Assembly (NCBI GenBank): GCA_964597445.1
Contig: CAZQXO010000017.1
Span: 1 to 40,002 of the forward strand
DNA length: 40,002 nucleotides
Direction of reading: 5' to 3'
From: UBA10649 sp964597445
GTDB lineage: Bacteria > Actinomycetota > Actinomycetes > S36-B12
Position 1 is the stretch's first letter. Each line of letters starts with the position of its first letter. The notes below the pieces were generated by a model that made no database searches, was not told where the DNA came from, and saw only the letters and a list, made by a program, of their open reading frames with translations. This document shows, piece after piece, positions 1-7,094 of the stretch. Position numbers and translations under genes: made by a program.

Positions 1-456
1 GCCCTCGGAGTCGGGGCGTTCATGGCAGCGCCGGTGGTCGCAGGATCGAAGTGGAGCCCACGTCTCAGCCGGCTCGTGCTGGTGGGGCTCACCGCCTACG
101 CCGTCGCCCTCCTCGTCTTCGCGCTGGCCCCCACCTACGCGGTCGGCGTTCTCGCGCTCATCGCGATCGGCGCGTGCTTCCTGACCGTCGTCGCCTCGAT
201 CAACACGGCGACCCAGATGATCGTGGCCGATGCGTTCCGCGGTCGCGTCCTGGCCCTGCGGCTCATGGTGTTCACCGCCGCCGCGCCACTCGGCAGCCTG
301 GTGTGGGGCGCTGTCGCAGACGGGCTCGGTCCCCGTGCGTCGATGGGGATCGCCGGTCTGCTCATGGCCCTGGTCACGCTGCGCCTGGTGACGCTGCGTG
401 GTCGGTTCCGGCTCGGCCGGCTCGACGACCCCCATGACGAGTCCATGCCCGCCTGA
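1..456 (+). CDS. MFS transporter, C-terminal fragment
   Basis: The reading frame is open from the first base, so the gene begins upstream of the window and only about the last 150 residues are present. They contain three or four hydrophobic helices (around LVLVGLTAYAVALLVFAL, VGVLALIAIGACFLTVVASI, LMVFTAAAPLGSLVWGAV and a last one near MGIAGLLMALVTLRL). Between helices is a loop with NTATQMIVADAFRGRVLAL, the kind of motif seen in MFS drug/siderophore exporters of the MFS_3 (EntS-like) group. The protein ends with a short charged cytoplasmic tail. The substrate cannot be told from this fragment. The following MOSC gene starts 12 bases after the stop, but it has its own -10-like box, so joint transcription is not required. 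Confidence 0.8.
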   Translation, partial: ALGVGAFMAAPVVAGSKWSPRLSRLVLVGLTAYAVALLVFALAPTYAVGVLALIAIGACFLTVVASINTATQMIVADAFRGRVLALRLMVFTAAAPLGSLVWGAVADGLGPRASMGIAGLLMALVTLRLVTLRGRFRLGRLDDPHDESMPA

Positions 457-462
457 CAGGAT
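457..462 (+). promoter_or_regulatory. Putative -10 box, leaderless MOSC gene
   Basis: CAGGAT lies exactly 6 nt upstream of the ATG at 469. The same geometry recurs before many genes in this window. There is no convincing -35 element. Confidence 0.35.
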
Positions 463-468
463 GACGAC

Positions 469-1047
469 ATGACGACACCCGTGGCCGACGACGCCTTCCA
501 CCTCACTGCGGAGCAGATCGAGGCGGGCATGGACGCCGTCCGCCAGTCTCCGCGCGACGCCGGGGTGCTGGAGCTCATCGTCATCAGGCCAGCCGTCGAC
601 GAGCGACTCGTGCTCCCGCTGGTCGAGGTCGATGTCGATCACGGTCTCGCCGGCGACACCTGGGAGTCGCGCGGAAGCCGGACGACCGAGGACGGCTCCG
701 CGAATCCGGGGGATCAGGTGACCGTGATGAACAGCCGCTTCGCGCGCCTCATCGCCGCAACAGAGGATCGGGTGCCACTGGCGGGGGATCAGCTCTTCCT
801 GGACCTCGACCTGAGCTGGGACAACCTGCCGACCGGAACGCGACTGTGCTTCGACGAGGTCGTCCTCGAGGTGACGGATGTGCCGCACACGGGCTGCGCC
901 AAGTTCCGAGCCCGCTTCGGGATGCCGGCGTTGCGCCAGACGAATTCACCCGAGGGCAAGGACCTCCGCCTGCGCGGAATCAACACCACCGTGGTGCAGG
1001 GCGGCATGCTGCGACAGGGAGAGGTCGCGCGGCGAGAGCGGCCGTGA
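469..1047 (+). CDS. MOSC domain-containing protein
   Basis: This is a 192-residue soluble protein. A MOSC-type beta-barrel core runs from about residue 32 to 185. It has the glycine/aspartate-rich turn GLAGDTW near residues 59-65, the stretch GDQVTVMNSR near 81-90 and the key cysteine C143 in HTGCAKF. MOSC domains (molybdenum cofactor sulfurase C-terminal family, including YiiM) bind sulfurated molybdenum cofactor or carry sulfur to it via this cysteine. The next gene is a MoeA paralogue, which supports a molybdenum-cofactor role. No mARC-like N-terminal beta-barrel is present, so this is a stand-alone YiiM/MOSC-type protein with unknown substrate. There is no Shine-Dalgarno sequence before the ATG, consistent with leaderless translation. 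Confidence 0.85.
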   Translation: MTTPVADDAFHLTAEQIEAGMDAVRQSPRDAGVLELIVIRPAVDERLVLPLVEVDVDHGLAGDTWESRGSRTTEDGSANPGDQVTVMNSRFARLIAATEDRVPLAGDQLFLDLDLSWDNLPTGTRLCFDEVVLEVTDVPHTGCAKFRARFGMPALRQTNSPEGKDLRLRGINTTVVQGGMLRQGEVARRERP

Positions 1048-1107
1048 CGCGAGCGAGGTCCATCATGCGAAGTAGCCTCCCCTCCGTATCCACCTGAGGG
1101 AGTGCGC

Positions 1108-2283
1108 ATGTCCACGCTGCACCTGGCGTCCTGGTCTGCGGCCCGGGACGCCGCGGGCGCTGTCGCCTCCCGCCTCCCGGCTGAATCCGTGGCCGTCGCC
1201 GACCTCGACGGACGTGTGCTGGCGAGGGATGTGCATGCGCTCTGTGCGCTGCCGACCTTCGACTCGTCGGCGATGGATGGCTGGGCCGTCTGCGGCCCCT
1301 CGCCCTGGCGCGTGGTGGGTGACGTCGCCGCCGGCCATCCCCTGGACCGCGGGCTGCGGCCGGGCGAGACCGTGCGCATCGCCACCGGTGGCGTGGTCCC
1401 GGACGGGGCCGAGGCGGTGCTCCGCTGGGAGGACGCGCACGCGGACGGCGACGTCGTGACCGGCTCGGTGCGTGCAGGCACCGACATCCGTCCGGCCGGG
1501 GAGGAGTGCCGGGTCGGGGATCTCCTCGCCACGGGTGGCACGGACATCTCGCCGGCGCTGGCCGGGTACCTCGCCGCGACCGGGCACGACCATGTCGACG
1601 TCACGCGCCGGCCCCGCGTCGCGGTCATCCTGCTCGGGGACGAGCTCGTGACGTCGGGAGTGCCCGCGGCCGGGCGCGTGCGCGACTCCCTCGGCCCGCA
1701 ACTGCCTGGATGGATCGCGCGGGCGGGTGCCGAGGTCGTGCGTCAGGTGCAGGTCCCGGACGACCCGGACTCCTTGACGCGCGCCCTCGCGGAGGCGGCA
1801 GCGTCCGTCGACGTCGTCGTCACCACGGGCGGCACGGCGGACGGTCCACGTGATCATGTGCGCGCGGCCATCGCCGATCGCGGAGGCCGGCTCCTCGTCG
1901 ATCGCGTCGCCGTCCGCCCCGGTCATCCGATGCTGCTGGCCTCCCTGCCCCGCTCTGCTGGTCCGTCCGTCCCCCTCGTGAGCCTGCCCGGAAACCCGCA
2001 CTCGGCCGTCGTGGGCCTGGTGACCCTCGCGGTTCCGGTGATCGACTCCCTGCTGGGCCGTTCGGCCTCCGCGCTCGCGGTGGTCCGTGCGGGCGAGGAC
2101 CTGCGTTCACCGGCCCACCACACCCGCCTCATCGCCGGCACCGTGGTGGACGGCGTCTTCCGGCTGTCGCCGTACGGCGGATCGGCGATGCTGCGCGGGC
2201 TCGCCCAGTCCTCGGGCTTCGCCGTGGTGGATCAGCCGGTGGTGCCGGCCGGCGCCACGGTGACGTGGCTGCCGCTTCCCTGA
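1108..2283 (+). CDS. Divergent MoeA-family molybdopterin molybdenumtransferase
   Basis: MoeA/Glp proteins insert molybdate into adenylyl-molybdopterin. This 391-residue protein has the family layout: MoeA N-terminal domain with DSSAMDGWAV (canonical DNSSMDGYAV), MoCF/MogA-like domain, LPGNP loop and C-terminal beta-barrel. Several positions differ from the canonical copy at 24591. The GGVSxG-type motif is GGTADGPRDHVRAAI, so the usual lysine is replaced, and the PGMP/PGKP loop is VRPGHP. I chose ATG 1108 because GAGGGAG at 1096-1102 is correctly spaced for it and would overlap the alternative GTG at 1102. A TAGCCT hexamer at 1074-1079 could be the -10 box. The neighbouring MOSC gene suggests a specialised cofactor role, which is inference. 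Confidence 0.88.
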   Translation: MSTLHLASWSAARDAAGAVASRLPAESVAVADLDGRVLARDVHALCALPTFDSSAMDGWAVCGPSPWRVVGDVAAGHPLDRGLRPGETVRIATGGVVPDGAEAVLRWEDAHADGDVVTGSVRAGTDIRPAGEECRVGDLLATGGTDISPALAGYLAATGHDHVDVTRRPRVAVILLGDELVTSGVPAAGRVRDSLGPQLPGWIARAGAEVVRQVQVPDDPDSLTRALAEAAASVDVVVTTGGTADGPRDHVRAAIADRGGRLLVDRVAVRPGHPMLLASLPRSAGPSVPLVSLPGNPHSAVVGLVTLAVPVIDSLLGRSASALAVVRAGEDLRSPAHHTRLIAGTVVDGVFRLSPYGGSAMLRGLAQSSGFAVVDQPVVPAGATVTWLPLP

Positions 2284-2311
2284 CGGCACACGACGGCCCG
2301 CCCGGCGTCGC

Positions 2312-2317
2312 TACGGT
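2312..2317 (+). promoter_or_regulatory. Putative -10 box, leaderless TDT gene
   Basis: TACGGT lies exactly 6 nt upstream of the GTG start at 2324. There is no ribosome binding site between them, so the mRNA may begin at the start codon. Confidence 0.5.
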
Positions 2318-2323
2318 GGGGTC

Positions 2324-3421
2324 GTGACGAGCGCCCCCGTGACTGCGGACGAGAGGGTGCGCTCCCATCCCGGCTGGTTCAGCGGCGTGATGGGAACCGC
2401 GGCACTCGCGACGGCGGCCTTCCGGCTCCCCGACGATGCCGGGTGGGTCGGCACGACCAGCACGGTGGTCGGCTGGGTCTTCTTCACCCTCGCCGTCCTC
2501 GGCTTCGTCCTCATCCTGGTCGTCAACGCGGTGAAGCACACGCCCTGGCGCGTCATTAGCCACGAGTTGCGATCACGCGAGCGCGGACCTGCCTACGCGG
2601 CTGTCCCCGGATCCGTCCTCATGCTCGTGCTCGCTCTCGAGGCCGGAGAGACGGGCCTGCAGGACATGCCCCTGGTGGGCTGGACCCTCGTCGGGCTGAC
2701 CCTGCTGGCCGCGCTCGCCGATCTCCTGCTGACGCTGGTCTTCTTCTCGGCGGCGATCGCCAACCGGGGGCAGATCGAGGATGGCGCGCTGTCCGGCGTC
2801 TGGTTCATGCCGCAGACGATCCTGCTGCTGTCGGCCGCGGCGTTCGCACGCCTGACCGACTCCGGGAGCGCGGACCTCGCAGCCGTCACGGCACCTCTCG
2901 CCGTCATGTTCCTCGGCGCGGGCATGCTGCTGTTCGTCTTCATCGGGGCCCTCGTCCTCGGACGCCTCGTGTCAGCGCCGATCTCTCCGGCGTCCGGCAT
3001 CCCGACCGCGTGGATCATGATGAGCCCGAGTGCGGCGGCGGCCCTCGCCCTCATCGCCATCCCGCTCGTGACACCGACCCTCCTCGACCTGCCTTCCTCA
3101 TCGGTCACGCCCGTGACGGGGCTGTTCGCCGGCATGCTGGTCGGGTTCAGCATCTGGTGGCTCCTCGTCGTGACGCTCCTGACGGTCAGCGAGGGGCGCG
3201 CCGCGCTCTCGTTCAGCCCCGCATCGTGGGGATACGTGTTCCCGCTCGCGGCGGTGGCGGTCGCCAGCGGGGGGCTCGCGGCCACGTGGGACTCGAGGCT
3301 GATGATCGGGCTGGCGATCGTGATGGCCATCCTCGCGACGATCAGCTGGCTCGTCATCGTCGTCATCTCGCTGCGCTGGATCGCCGCGCGTCGGTGGAGG
3401 GACCCGGTCCCGGGCAAGTAA
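2324..3421 (+). CDS. TDT/SLAC1-family membrane transporter (TehA-like)
   Basis: This is a 365-residue integral membrane protein with about ten hydrophobic helices spread evenly from residue 17 to the C terminus. The N terminus HPGWFSGVMGTAALATAAFRL matches the opening helix of the tellurite-resistance/dicarboxylate transporter family (TehA, Mae1, SLAC1). These proteins are anion channels or exporters of C4-dicarboxylate, sulfite or chloride. Length is normal for the family. The substrate cannot be read from sequence; sulfite or a small organic anion would be usual guesses. The gene lies 40 bases after moeA but has its own leaderless-type promoter signal. The C terminus is a short basic tail (RRWRDPVPGK). 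Confidence 0.8.
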   Translation: MTSAPVTADERVRSHPGWFSGVMGTAALATAAFRLPDDAGWVGTTSTVVGWVFFTLAVLGFVLILVVNAVKHTPWRVISHELRSRERGPAYAAVPGSVLMLVLALEAGETGLQDMPLVGWTLVGLTLLAALADLLLTLVFFSAAIANRGQIEDGALSGVWFMPQTILLLSAAAFARLTDSGSADLAAVTAPLAVMFLGAGMLLFVFIGALVLGRLVSAPISPASGIPTAWIMMSPSAAAALALIAIPLVTPTLLDLPSSSVTPVTGLFAGMLVGFSIWWLLVVTLLTVSEGRAALSFSPASWGYVFPLAAVAVASGGLAATWDSRLMIGLAIVMAILATISWLVIVVISLRWIAARRWRDPVPGK

Positions 3422-3424
3422 CCT
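3419..3424 (+). promoter_or_regulatory. Putative -10 box for AI-2E family gene
   Basis: TAACCT overlaps the stop codon of the preceding gene and lies about 46 nt before ATG 3471. It would give a leader of roughly 40 nt containing the Shine-Dalgarno-like GGAGGGAC. Confidence 0.3.
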
Positions 3425-3470
3425 GCCCATCACCGCCCACGCGCACGCCGGGGCGGGTGGAGGGACTGTC

Positions 3471-4670
3471 ATGGCCGACGATCAGACCGCTGACGCGGAG
3501 ACGCCCCCCGCTCCTCATCGCACGCAGGTGACCTTCGTTCCCTCGAACGTGTGGCGCACCGGTCTCGTCGTGCTCGGGGTCATCGCGCTCGGCTGGTTCC
3601 TGTACTTCCTCCTCGATGATGGCGGTGCCGTCCTCTTCACCGTGCTGATGTCATGGTTCGCCGCCATCGCCATCGCCCCGCTGGTCAACCGGCTGTCCCG
3701 TCGGATGAAGCGTGGGGCCGCGACCCTGCTGGTCATGGTGACGGCCCTCGTCGGAGCCGCCGTCTTCTTCCTCATGTTCGGGGCGCTCCTCGTCGATCAG
3801 CTGGCCCAGTTGATCCTGCTGATCCCGGACCTGATCGACGAGGCCATCGCGTGGGTGAACACGACGTTCAACCTCGAGCTGTCGCAGAGCTCGATCCTCG
3901 ACATGGCCGGGCTCAGCACCGAGGAGCTCGCGACGGCAGCGGCGGAACTCGGCCTCACGCTTCTGGCCTTCCTGGTGTCCGTCGTGGGCAGCCTCTTCGG
4001 GATCTTCACCTTCGCGCTCTTCACGTTCTACCTCTCGGCCGACATGCCACGCCTGGAGCGCTGGATGGCGTCCCTCTTCCCGCCTCGCATGCAGGATGTC
4101 GTGACCACCGTGCTGAGCACGACGGCGCAGAAGACGGGCGGCTACATCGGTGCCCGAGTGATCCTCGCCGGCATCAACTCCTCGACGAGTGCCGTCGTCT
4201 TCTTCCTGATTGGCATGCCGTACTGGCTTCCGCTCGCCCTGTGGACCGGCATCGTCGCGCAGTTCGTTCCGACGATCGGCACCTACATCGCGATCGTCCT
4301 GCCGGTGATCGTGGGACTCCTGAGCGGAAGCCCGTGGATCGGCGTCGCAGCACTGATCTGGGCGATCCTGTACCAGCAGGTCGAGAACCTGACGATCGAG
4401 CCGAAGATCAGCGCCCGAGCCGTCAACGTCAATCCTGCTGTTGCGTTCGGCTCGGTGCTGCTCGGTGCTGCTCTCTTCGGGGTGGCGGGTGCCTTCCTCG
4501 CCGTGCCCGTGGCGGCGATGCTGCTCGCGCTCCTCGACACGTATGGCAAGAGGTACGAGCTGGTGCCGGAGATGCTCGCGAAGCAGGCCCAGAACTACGA
4601 ACGCGGCACGGGCGCGCGCGGCCGTCACCACCGGACGGACGAGGTCACGGCAGTCGACGAGGAGGCCTAG
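3471..4670 (+). CDS. AI-2E family transporter
   Basis: This is a 399-residue polytopic membrane protein of the AI-2E/PerM (UPF0118) family. Hydrophobic helices occur near residues 28-50, 52-70, 83-110, 160-190, 235-300 and 320-350. A long amphipathic segment between them (about 105-150) carries the usual family periplasmic region. The conserved motif QFVPTIGTYIAIVLPVIVGLL near 263-283 and the later EPKISARAVNVNPAVAF are family hallmarks. Members include the E. coli quorum-signal exporter TqsA and Na+/H+ antiporters, so the cargo is uncertain. A charged soluble tail follows the last helix. GGAGGGAC precedes ATG 3471. The last bases, CTAG, are shared with the stop codon of the convergent dehydrogenase gene. 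Confidence 0.88.
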   Translation: MADDQTADAETPPAPHRTQVTFVPSNVWRTGLVVLGVIALGWFLYFLLDDGGAVLFTVLMSWFAAIAIAPLVNRLSRRMKRGAATLLVMVTALVGAAVFFLMFGALLVDQLAQLILLIPDLIDEAIAWVNTTFNLELSQSSILDMAGLSTEELATAAAELGLTLLAFLVSVVGSLFGIFTFALFTFYLSADMPRLERWMASLFPPRMQDVVTTVLSTTAQKTGGYIGARVILAGINSSTSAVVFFLIGMPYWLPLALWTGIVAQFVPTIGTYIAIVLPVIVGLLSGSPWIGVAALIWAILYQQVENLTIEPKISARAVNVNPAVAFGSVLLGAALFGVAGAFLAVPVAAMLLALLDTYGKRYELVPEMLAKQAQNYERGTGARGRHHRTDEVTAVDEEA

Positions 4671-4684
4671 TTCGTCGGGCCTCC
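4655..4684. terminator. Hairpin across overlapping stops (bidirectional terminator candidate)
   Basis: GGAGGCC (4661-4667) pairs with GGCCTCC (4678-4684) around the shared CTAG. An alternative stem pairs CGACGA (4655-4660) with TCGTCG (4672-4677). There is no U-tract on either strand. This could end both convergent transcripts, but it lies inside coding sequence. Confidence 0.35.
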
Positions 4685-5413
4685 GGCGACGTAGATGACC
4701 TGCCCGGAGACGAACGAGGCGTCATCCGAGGCGAGGAAGGCCGCGACGCCGGCGACGTCCTCGGGCACCCCGACCCGGCGCACGGGAGTCTCGGCCGCGA
4801 CCGCTGAGGTGAACTCCTCGAAGTCGACGCCCATCCGTGCGGCGGTGGCCCGCGTCATGTCGGAGGCGATGAACCCCGGAGCGATGGCGTTCGCAGTGAC
4901 GCCGAAGGGGCCGAGCTCGATGGCGACCGTCTTGGTGAATCCCTGGAGACCGGACTTCGCCGCGGAGTAGTTGACCTGACCGCGGTTGCCCAGCGCAGAG
5001 GTGCTGCTCAGGCTGATCACGCGTCCCCACTTCGCCTCGACCATGTGCGACTGGACGGCGCGAGTCAGCAGGAAGGCACCTCGAAGGTGCACGTTCATGA
5101 CGGCATCCCAGTCATCGAGCGTCATCTTGAAGAGCAGGTTGTCGCGGAGGATGCCGGCGTTGTTGACCAGCACGGTGGGCGGCCCCAGCTCGGACGTGGT
5201 GCGCGCGACGGCGTCGGCGACCTGGGACTCATCGGTCACGTCGGCGTGGATCGCGATGGCCGGGAACCCGGACTCCCGCAGCGCCTCGGCCGTGTCCTCG
5301 GCGGCGCTGTCGACATCGACGAGAGCGACCGAGATACCGTCCTGGGCGAAGCGGCGGGCGATGGCGGCACCAATGCCGCGCGCCCCTCCGGTGATGATCG
5401 CTGTCCTGGTCAT
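4667..5413 (-). CDS. SDR-family dehydrogenase, FabG-like
   Basis: This is a 248-residue short-chain dehydrogenase/reductase with a Rossmann fold. It has the NAD(P)-binding TGGARGIG at residues 8-15, LVNNAGILRDN in the middle, and the catalytic Ser...Tyr-xxx-Lys in SSTSALGNRGQVNYSAAKSG. The C-terminal VSGQVIYVAGG is typical of 3-oxoacyl-ACP reductase (FabG) relatives. Members reduce 3-ketoacyl thioesters or other ketones. Orphan copies like this one often serve in PHA or degradative pathways, so the exact substrate is open. I placed the start at ATG 5413 because it lies 4 nt after the stop of the upstream Pr6Pr gene. The longer frame to 5431 would overlap that gene. The two genes look co-transcribed. 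Confidence 0.88.
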   Translation of the reverse strand: MTRTAIITGGARGIGAAIARRFAQDGISVALVDVDSAAEDTAEALRESGFPAIAIHADVTDESQVADAVARTTSELGPPTVLVNNAGILRDNLLFKMTLDDWDAVMNVHLRGAFLLTRAVQSHMVEAKWGRVISLSSTSALGNRGQVNYSAAKSGLQGFTKTVAIELGPFGVTANAIAPGFIASDMTRATAARMGVDFEEFTSAVAAETPVRRVGVPEDVAGVAAFLASDDASFVSGQVIYVAGGPTN

Positions 5414-5417
5414 GCCG

Positions 5418-6161
5418 TCAGTCTTCCGCATCCTCGTACCTCGTCAGCCGGGACATGATCCGGTCGAGTCCGAGCAGCACGTAACCCAGGATCACCCCGA
5501 CCACGACGATGACCGCGATGAAGCTGAGCACCGAGGCCCAGCCGTTGGCGCTGACATCGAGGAAGGGGTACGGGTAGGCGCCGATCACCTGCCCGCGGAC
5601 GAGCGCGTACACGGCCCAGAGCAGCGGCAGGATCAGGGCAAGCCAGATGATGCGCTGCTGCACCAGCCCACGTGGACCGGCGACGAGCCAGACCAGCGGG
5701 GTGACGATGGGCAGGATGATGTGGAGCATCGCGTTGCTCAGCAGGTCCCAGCCCTGCTTCTCTCCGCTGGCGAGGAGCAGGTTGTAGACCACACCGGTGA
5801 TGATGATCATGAGGACGGAGTCGAATCGAAGGGTGCGCCACAGGGTGCCCACGCCGTCACGTCGCAGGAACAGCCCCGGTCGCAGCAGGAGCACGGTCAG
5901 CACGACGGCGACCGTCACGTTGCTGAGGATCGTGAAGTAGGTCGTCCAGTCGAGGAAGCGCTCGAGAGGGGTGTCCACGCCTCCGGGAACGTTGCCCAGA
6001 AGGGTCGGCTTCGAGGGGTCGATGGTGTCGACGTAGTAGCCCGAGAGGTTGAGTGTCAGCGAGAGCAGCACCGCCGCCCACGCGAGCAGGGCGTTGAGGA
6101 TCAGGAGGAGCCGTCCGAAGGACGGTGTCTGAAGTGGAATGGCGGGCGCTGCTGTCGTCAT
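5418..6161 (-). CDS. Pr6Pr-family membrane protein
   Basis: This is a 247-residue protein with six predicted transmembrane helices. Motifs are those of the Pr6Pr (predicted six-transmembrane, FAR-17a/AIG1-like) group: TYFTILSN after the first loop, GVVYNLLLA, MLHIILPIVTPLVWLV and the loop YPYPFLDVSANG before the last helix. Eukaryotic AIG1/ADTRP relatives are threonine hydrolases of fatty-acid esters of hydroxy fatty acids. Whether bacterial members do this is not known. A TACCGT hexamer lies 8 nt upstream of the ATG on the minus strand, so the transcript may be leaderless or nearly so. The FabG-like gene follows after 4 nt. Confidence 0.8.
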   Translation of the reverse strand: MTTAAPAIPLQTPSFGRLLLILNALLAWAAVLLSLTLNLSGYYVDTIDPSKPTLLGNVPGGVDTPLERFLDWTTYFTILSNVTVAVVLTVLLLRPGLFLRRDGVGTLWRTLRFDSVLMIIITGVVYNLLLASGEKQGWDLLSNAMLHIILPIVTPLVWLVAGPRGLVQQRIIWLALILPLLWAVYALVRGQVIGAYPYPFLDVSANGWASVLSFIAVIVVVGVILGYVLLGLDRIMSRLTRYEDAED

Positions 6162-6221
6162 GCGCCCACACGGTACGCCGCCGACGGGCGATTCACGCGC
6201 GAATCGCCGACCTGCTCCTCG

Positions 6222-7019
6222 TCAGGGCTTGCGCTCCTCGAGCATGGACTCCAGATCCTTGATCGCCTGCTGCTGCTGGGCGTTGAGTTCCTTGAGGGCC
6301 TGCAGCTGGTCCTGGATGCTCGGCTGCTCGGACACCGGCTTGCTCTTGCGTGGCGCCAGGAAGAAGTTCGCCAGGTAGCCCGTGAGGGTGCCGAAGATGC
6401 CGACGCCGACGATGATGACGAGTGAACCGAGCACGCGGCCGGCGGTGGTGACGGGGTACTGGTCTCCGTAGCCCACGGTCGCCATGGTCACGATCATGTA
6501 CCAGATCGAGTCCGACGCGGTCGTGATGTTCGCGCCCTCGGCGGTCGACTCGATCTTCAGCATGCCGAGGCTGCCGAACTCCAGCACGAGGATGGCGATG
6601 AACACGAGGGTGAACAGGGCGCTGTCGGCGCGATCCTTGATGAGGGCGCGGCCGATGCCGCTCCAGCCGTAGTCCTGGATCAGGCGGTAGACCTTGATGA
6701 GCCGGAACAGGCGGAGGATGTTCGTCTGCGAGAACGGCAAGCTGGAGAGGAAGTCTGCCCACCCGTACTGCCGGAAGAAGTACTCCTTCTTCGACGGGGC
6801 TGTGATGAAGCGAAACAGGAAGTCCATCGCGAAGAAGGTCGTGAGGACGAAGTTGACGAGAGTGAGGATCTCCCTCAGATCCGGCTCTTTCGCGAAGATC
6901 AGGAGAACGAGGTTGACGATCGAGAGGATCGACAGCAACCCCATGAAGATCTCGTAGCCGGGGTTCTGCAGCTTCTGCTGCATGGCAGCACGCCGGGCCC
7001 TCGCCTTCTTCTCCGCCAT
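6222..7019 (-). CDS. Voltage-gated-type potassium channel
   Basis: This 265-residue protein has the six-helix ion-transport architecture. S1 is near IFMGLLSILSIVNLVLLIF and an S4-like helix ILRLFRLIKVYRLI carries a positive residue every third position. The pore loop contains the K+ selectivity filter TVGYGD, followed by the pore-lining S6 LGSLVIIVGVGIFGTLTGYLANFF. The cytoplasmic C terminus is glutamine-rich and heptad-like (QDQLQALKELNAQQQQAIKD), likely a tetramerising coiled coil. There is no RCK domain. The start at ATG 7019 has GAGGAT 6 nt upstream, which could serve as a -10 element or a weak Shine-Dalgarno. The longer frame to 7064 lacks support. It is divergent from the flavoprotein gene at 7095. 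Confidence 0.87.
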   Translation of the reverse strand: MAEKKARARRAAMQQKLQNPGYEIFMGLLSILSIVNLVLLIFAKEPDLREILTLVNFVLTTFFAMDFLFRFITAPSKKEYFFRQYGWADFLSSLPFSQTNILRLFRLIKVYRLIQDYGWSGIGRALIKDRADSALFTLVFIAILVLEFGSLGMLKIESTAEGANITTASDSIWYMIVTMATVGYGDQYPVTTAGRVLGSLVIIVGVGIFGTLTGYLANFFLAPRKSKPVSEQPSIQDQLQALKELNAQQQQAIKDLESMLEERKP

Positions 7020-7072
7020 GGGTCCATCCTCGCGCACGCTCCGTGGGATGCCGCGCAGGCACACGCCTGACT

Positions 7073-7078
7073 ACGCTG
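7073..7078 (+). promoter_or_regulatory. Putative -10 box for flavoprotein gene
   Basis: TACGCT lies 16 nt before ATG 7095. The short leader would contain the strong Shine-Dalgarno GGAGGT at 7085-7090. Confidence 0.35.
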
Positions 7079-7094
7079 CCGATCGGAGGTATGC

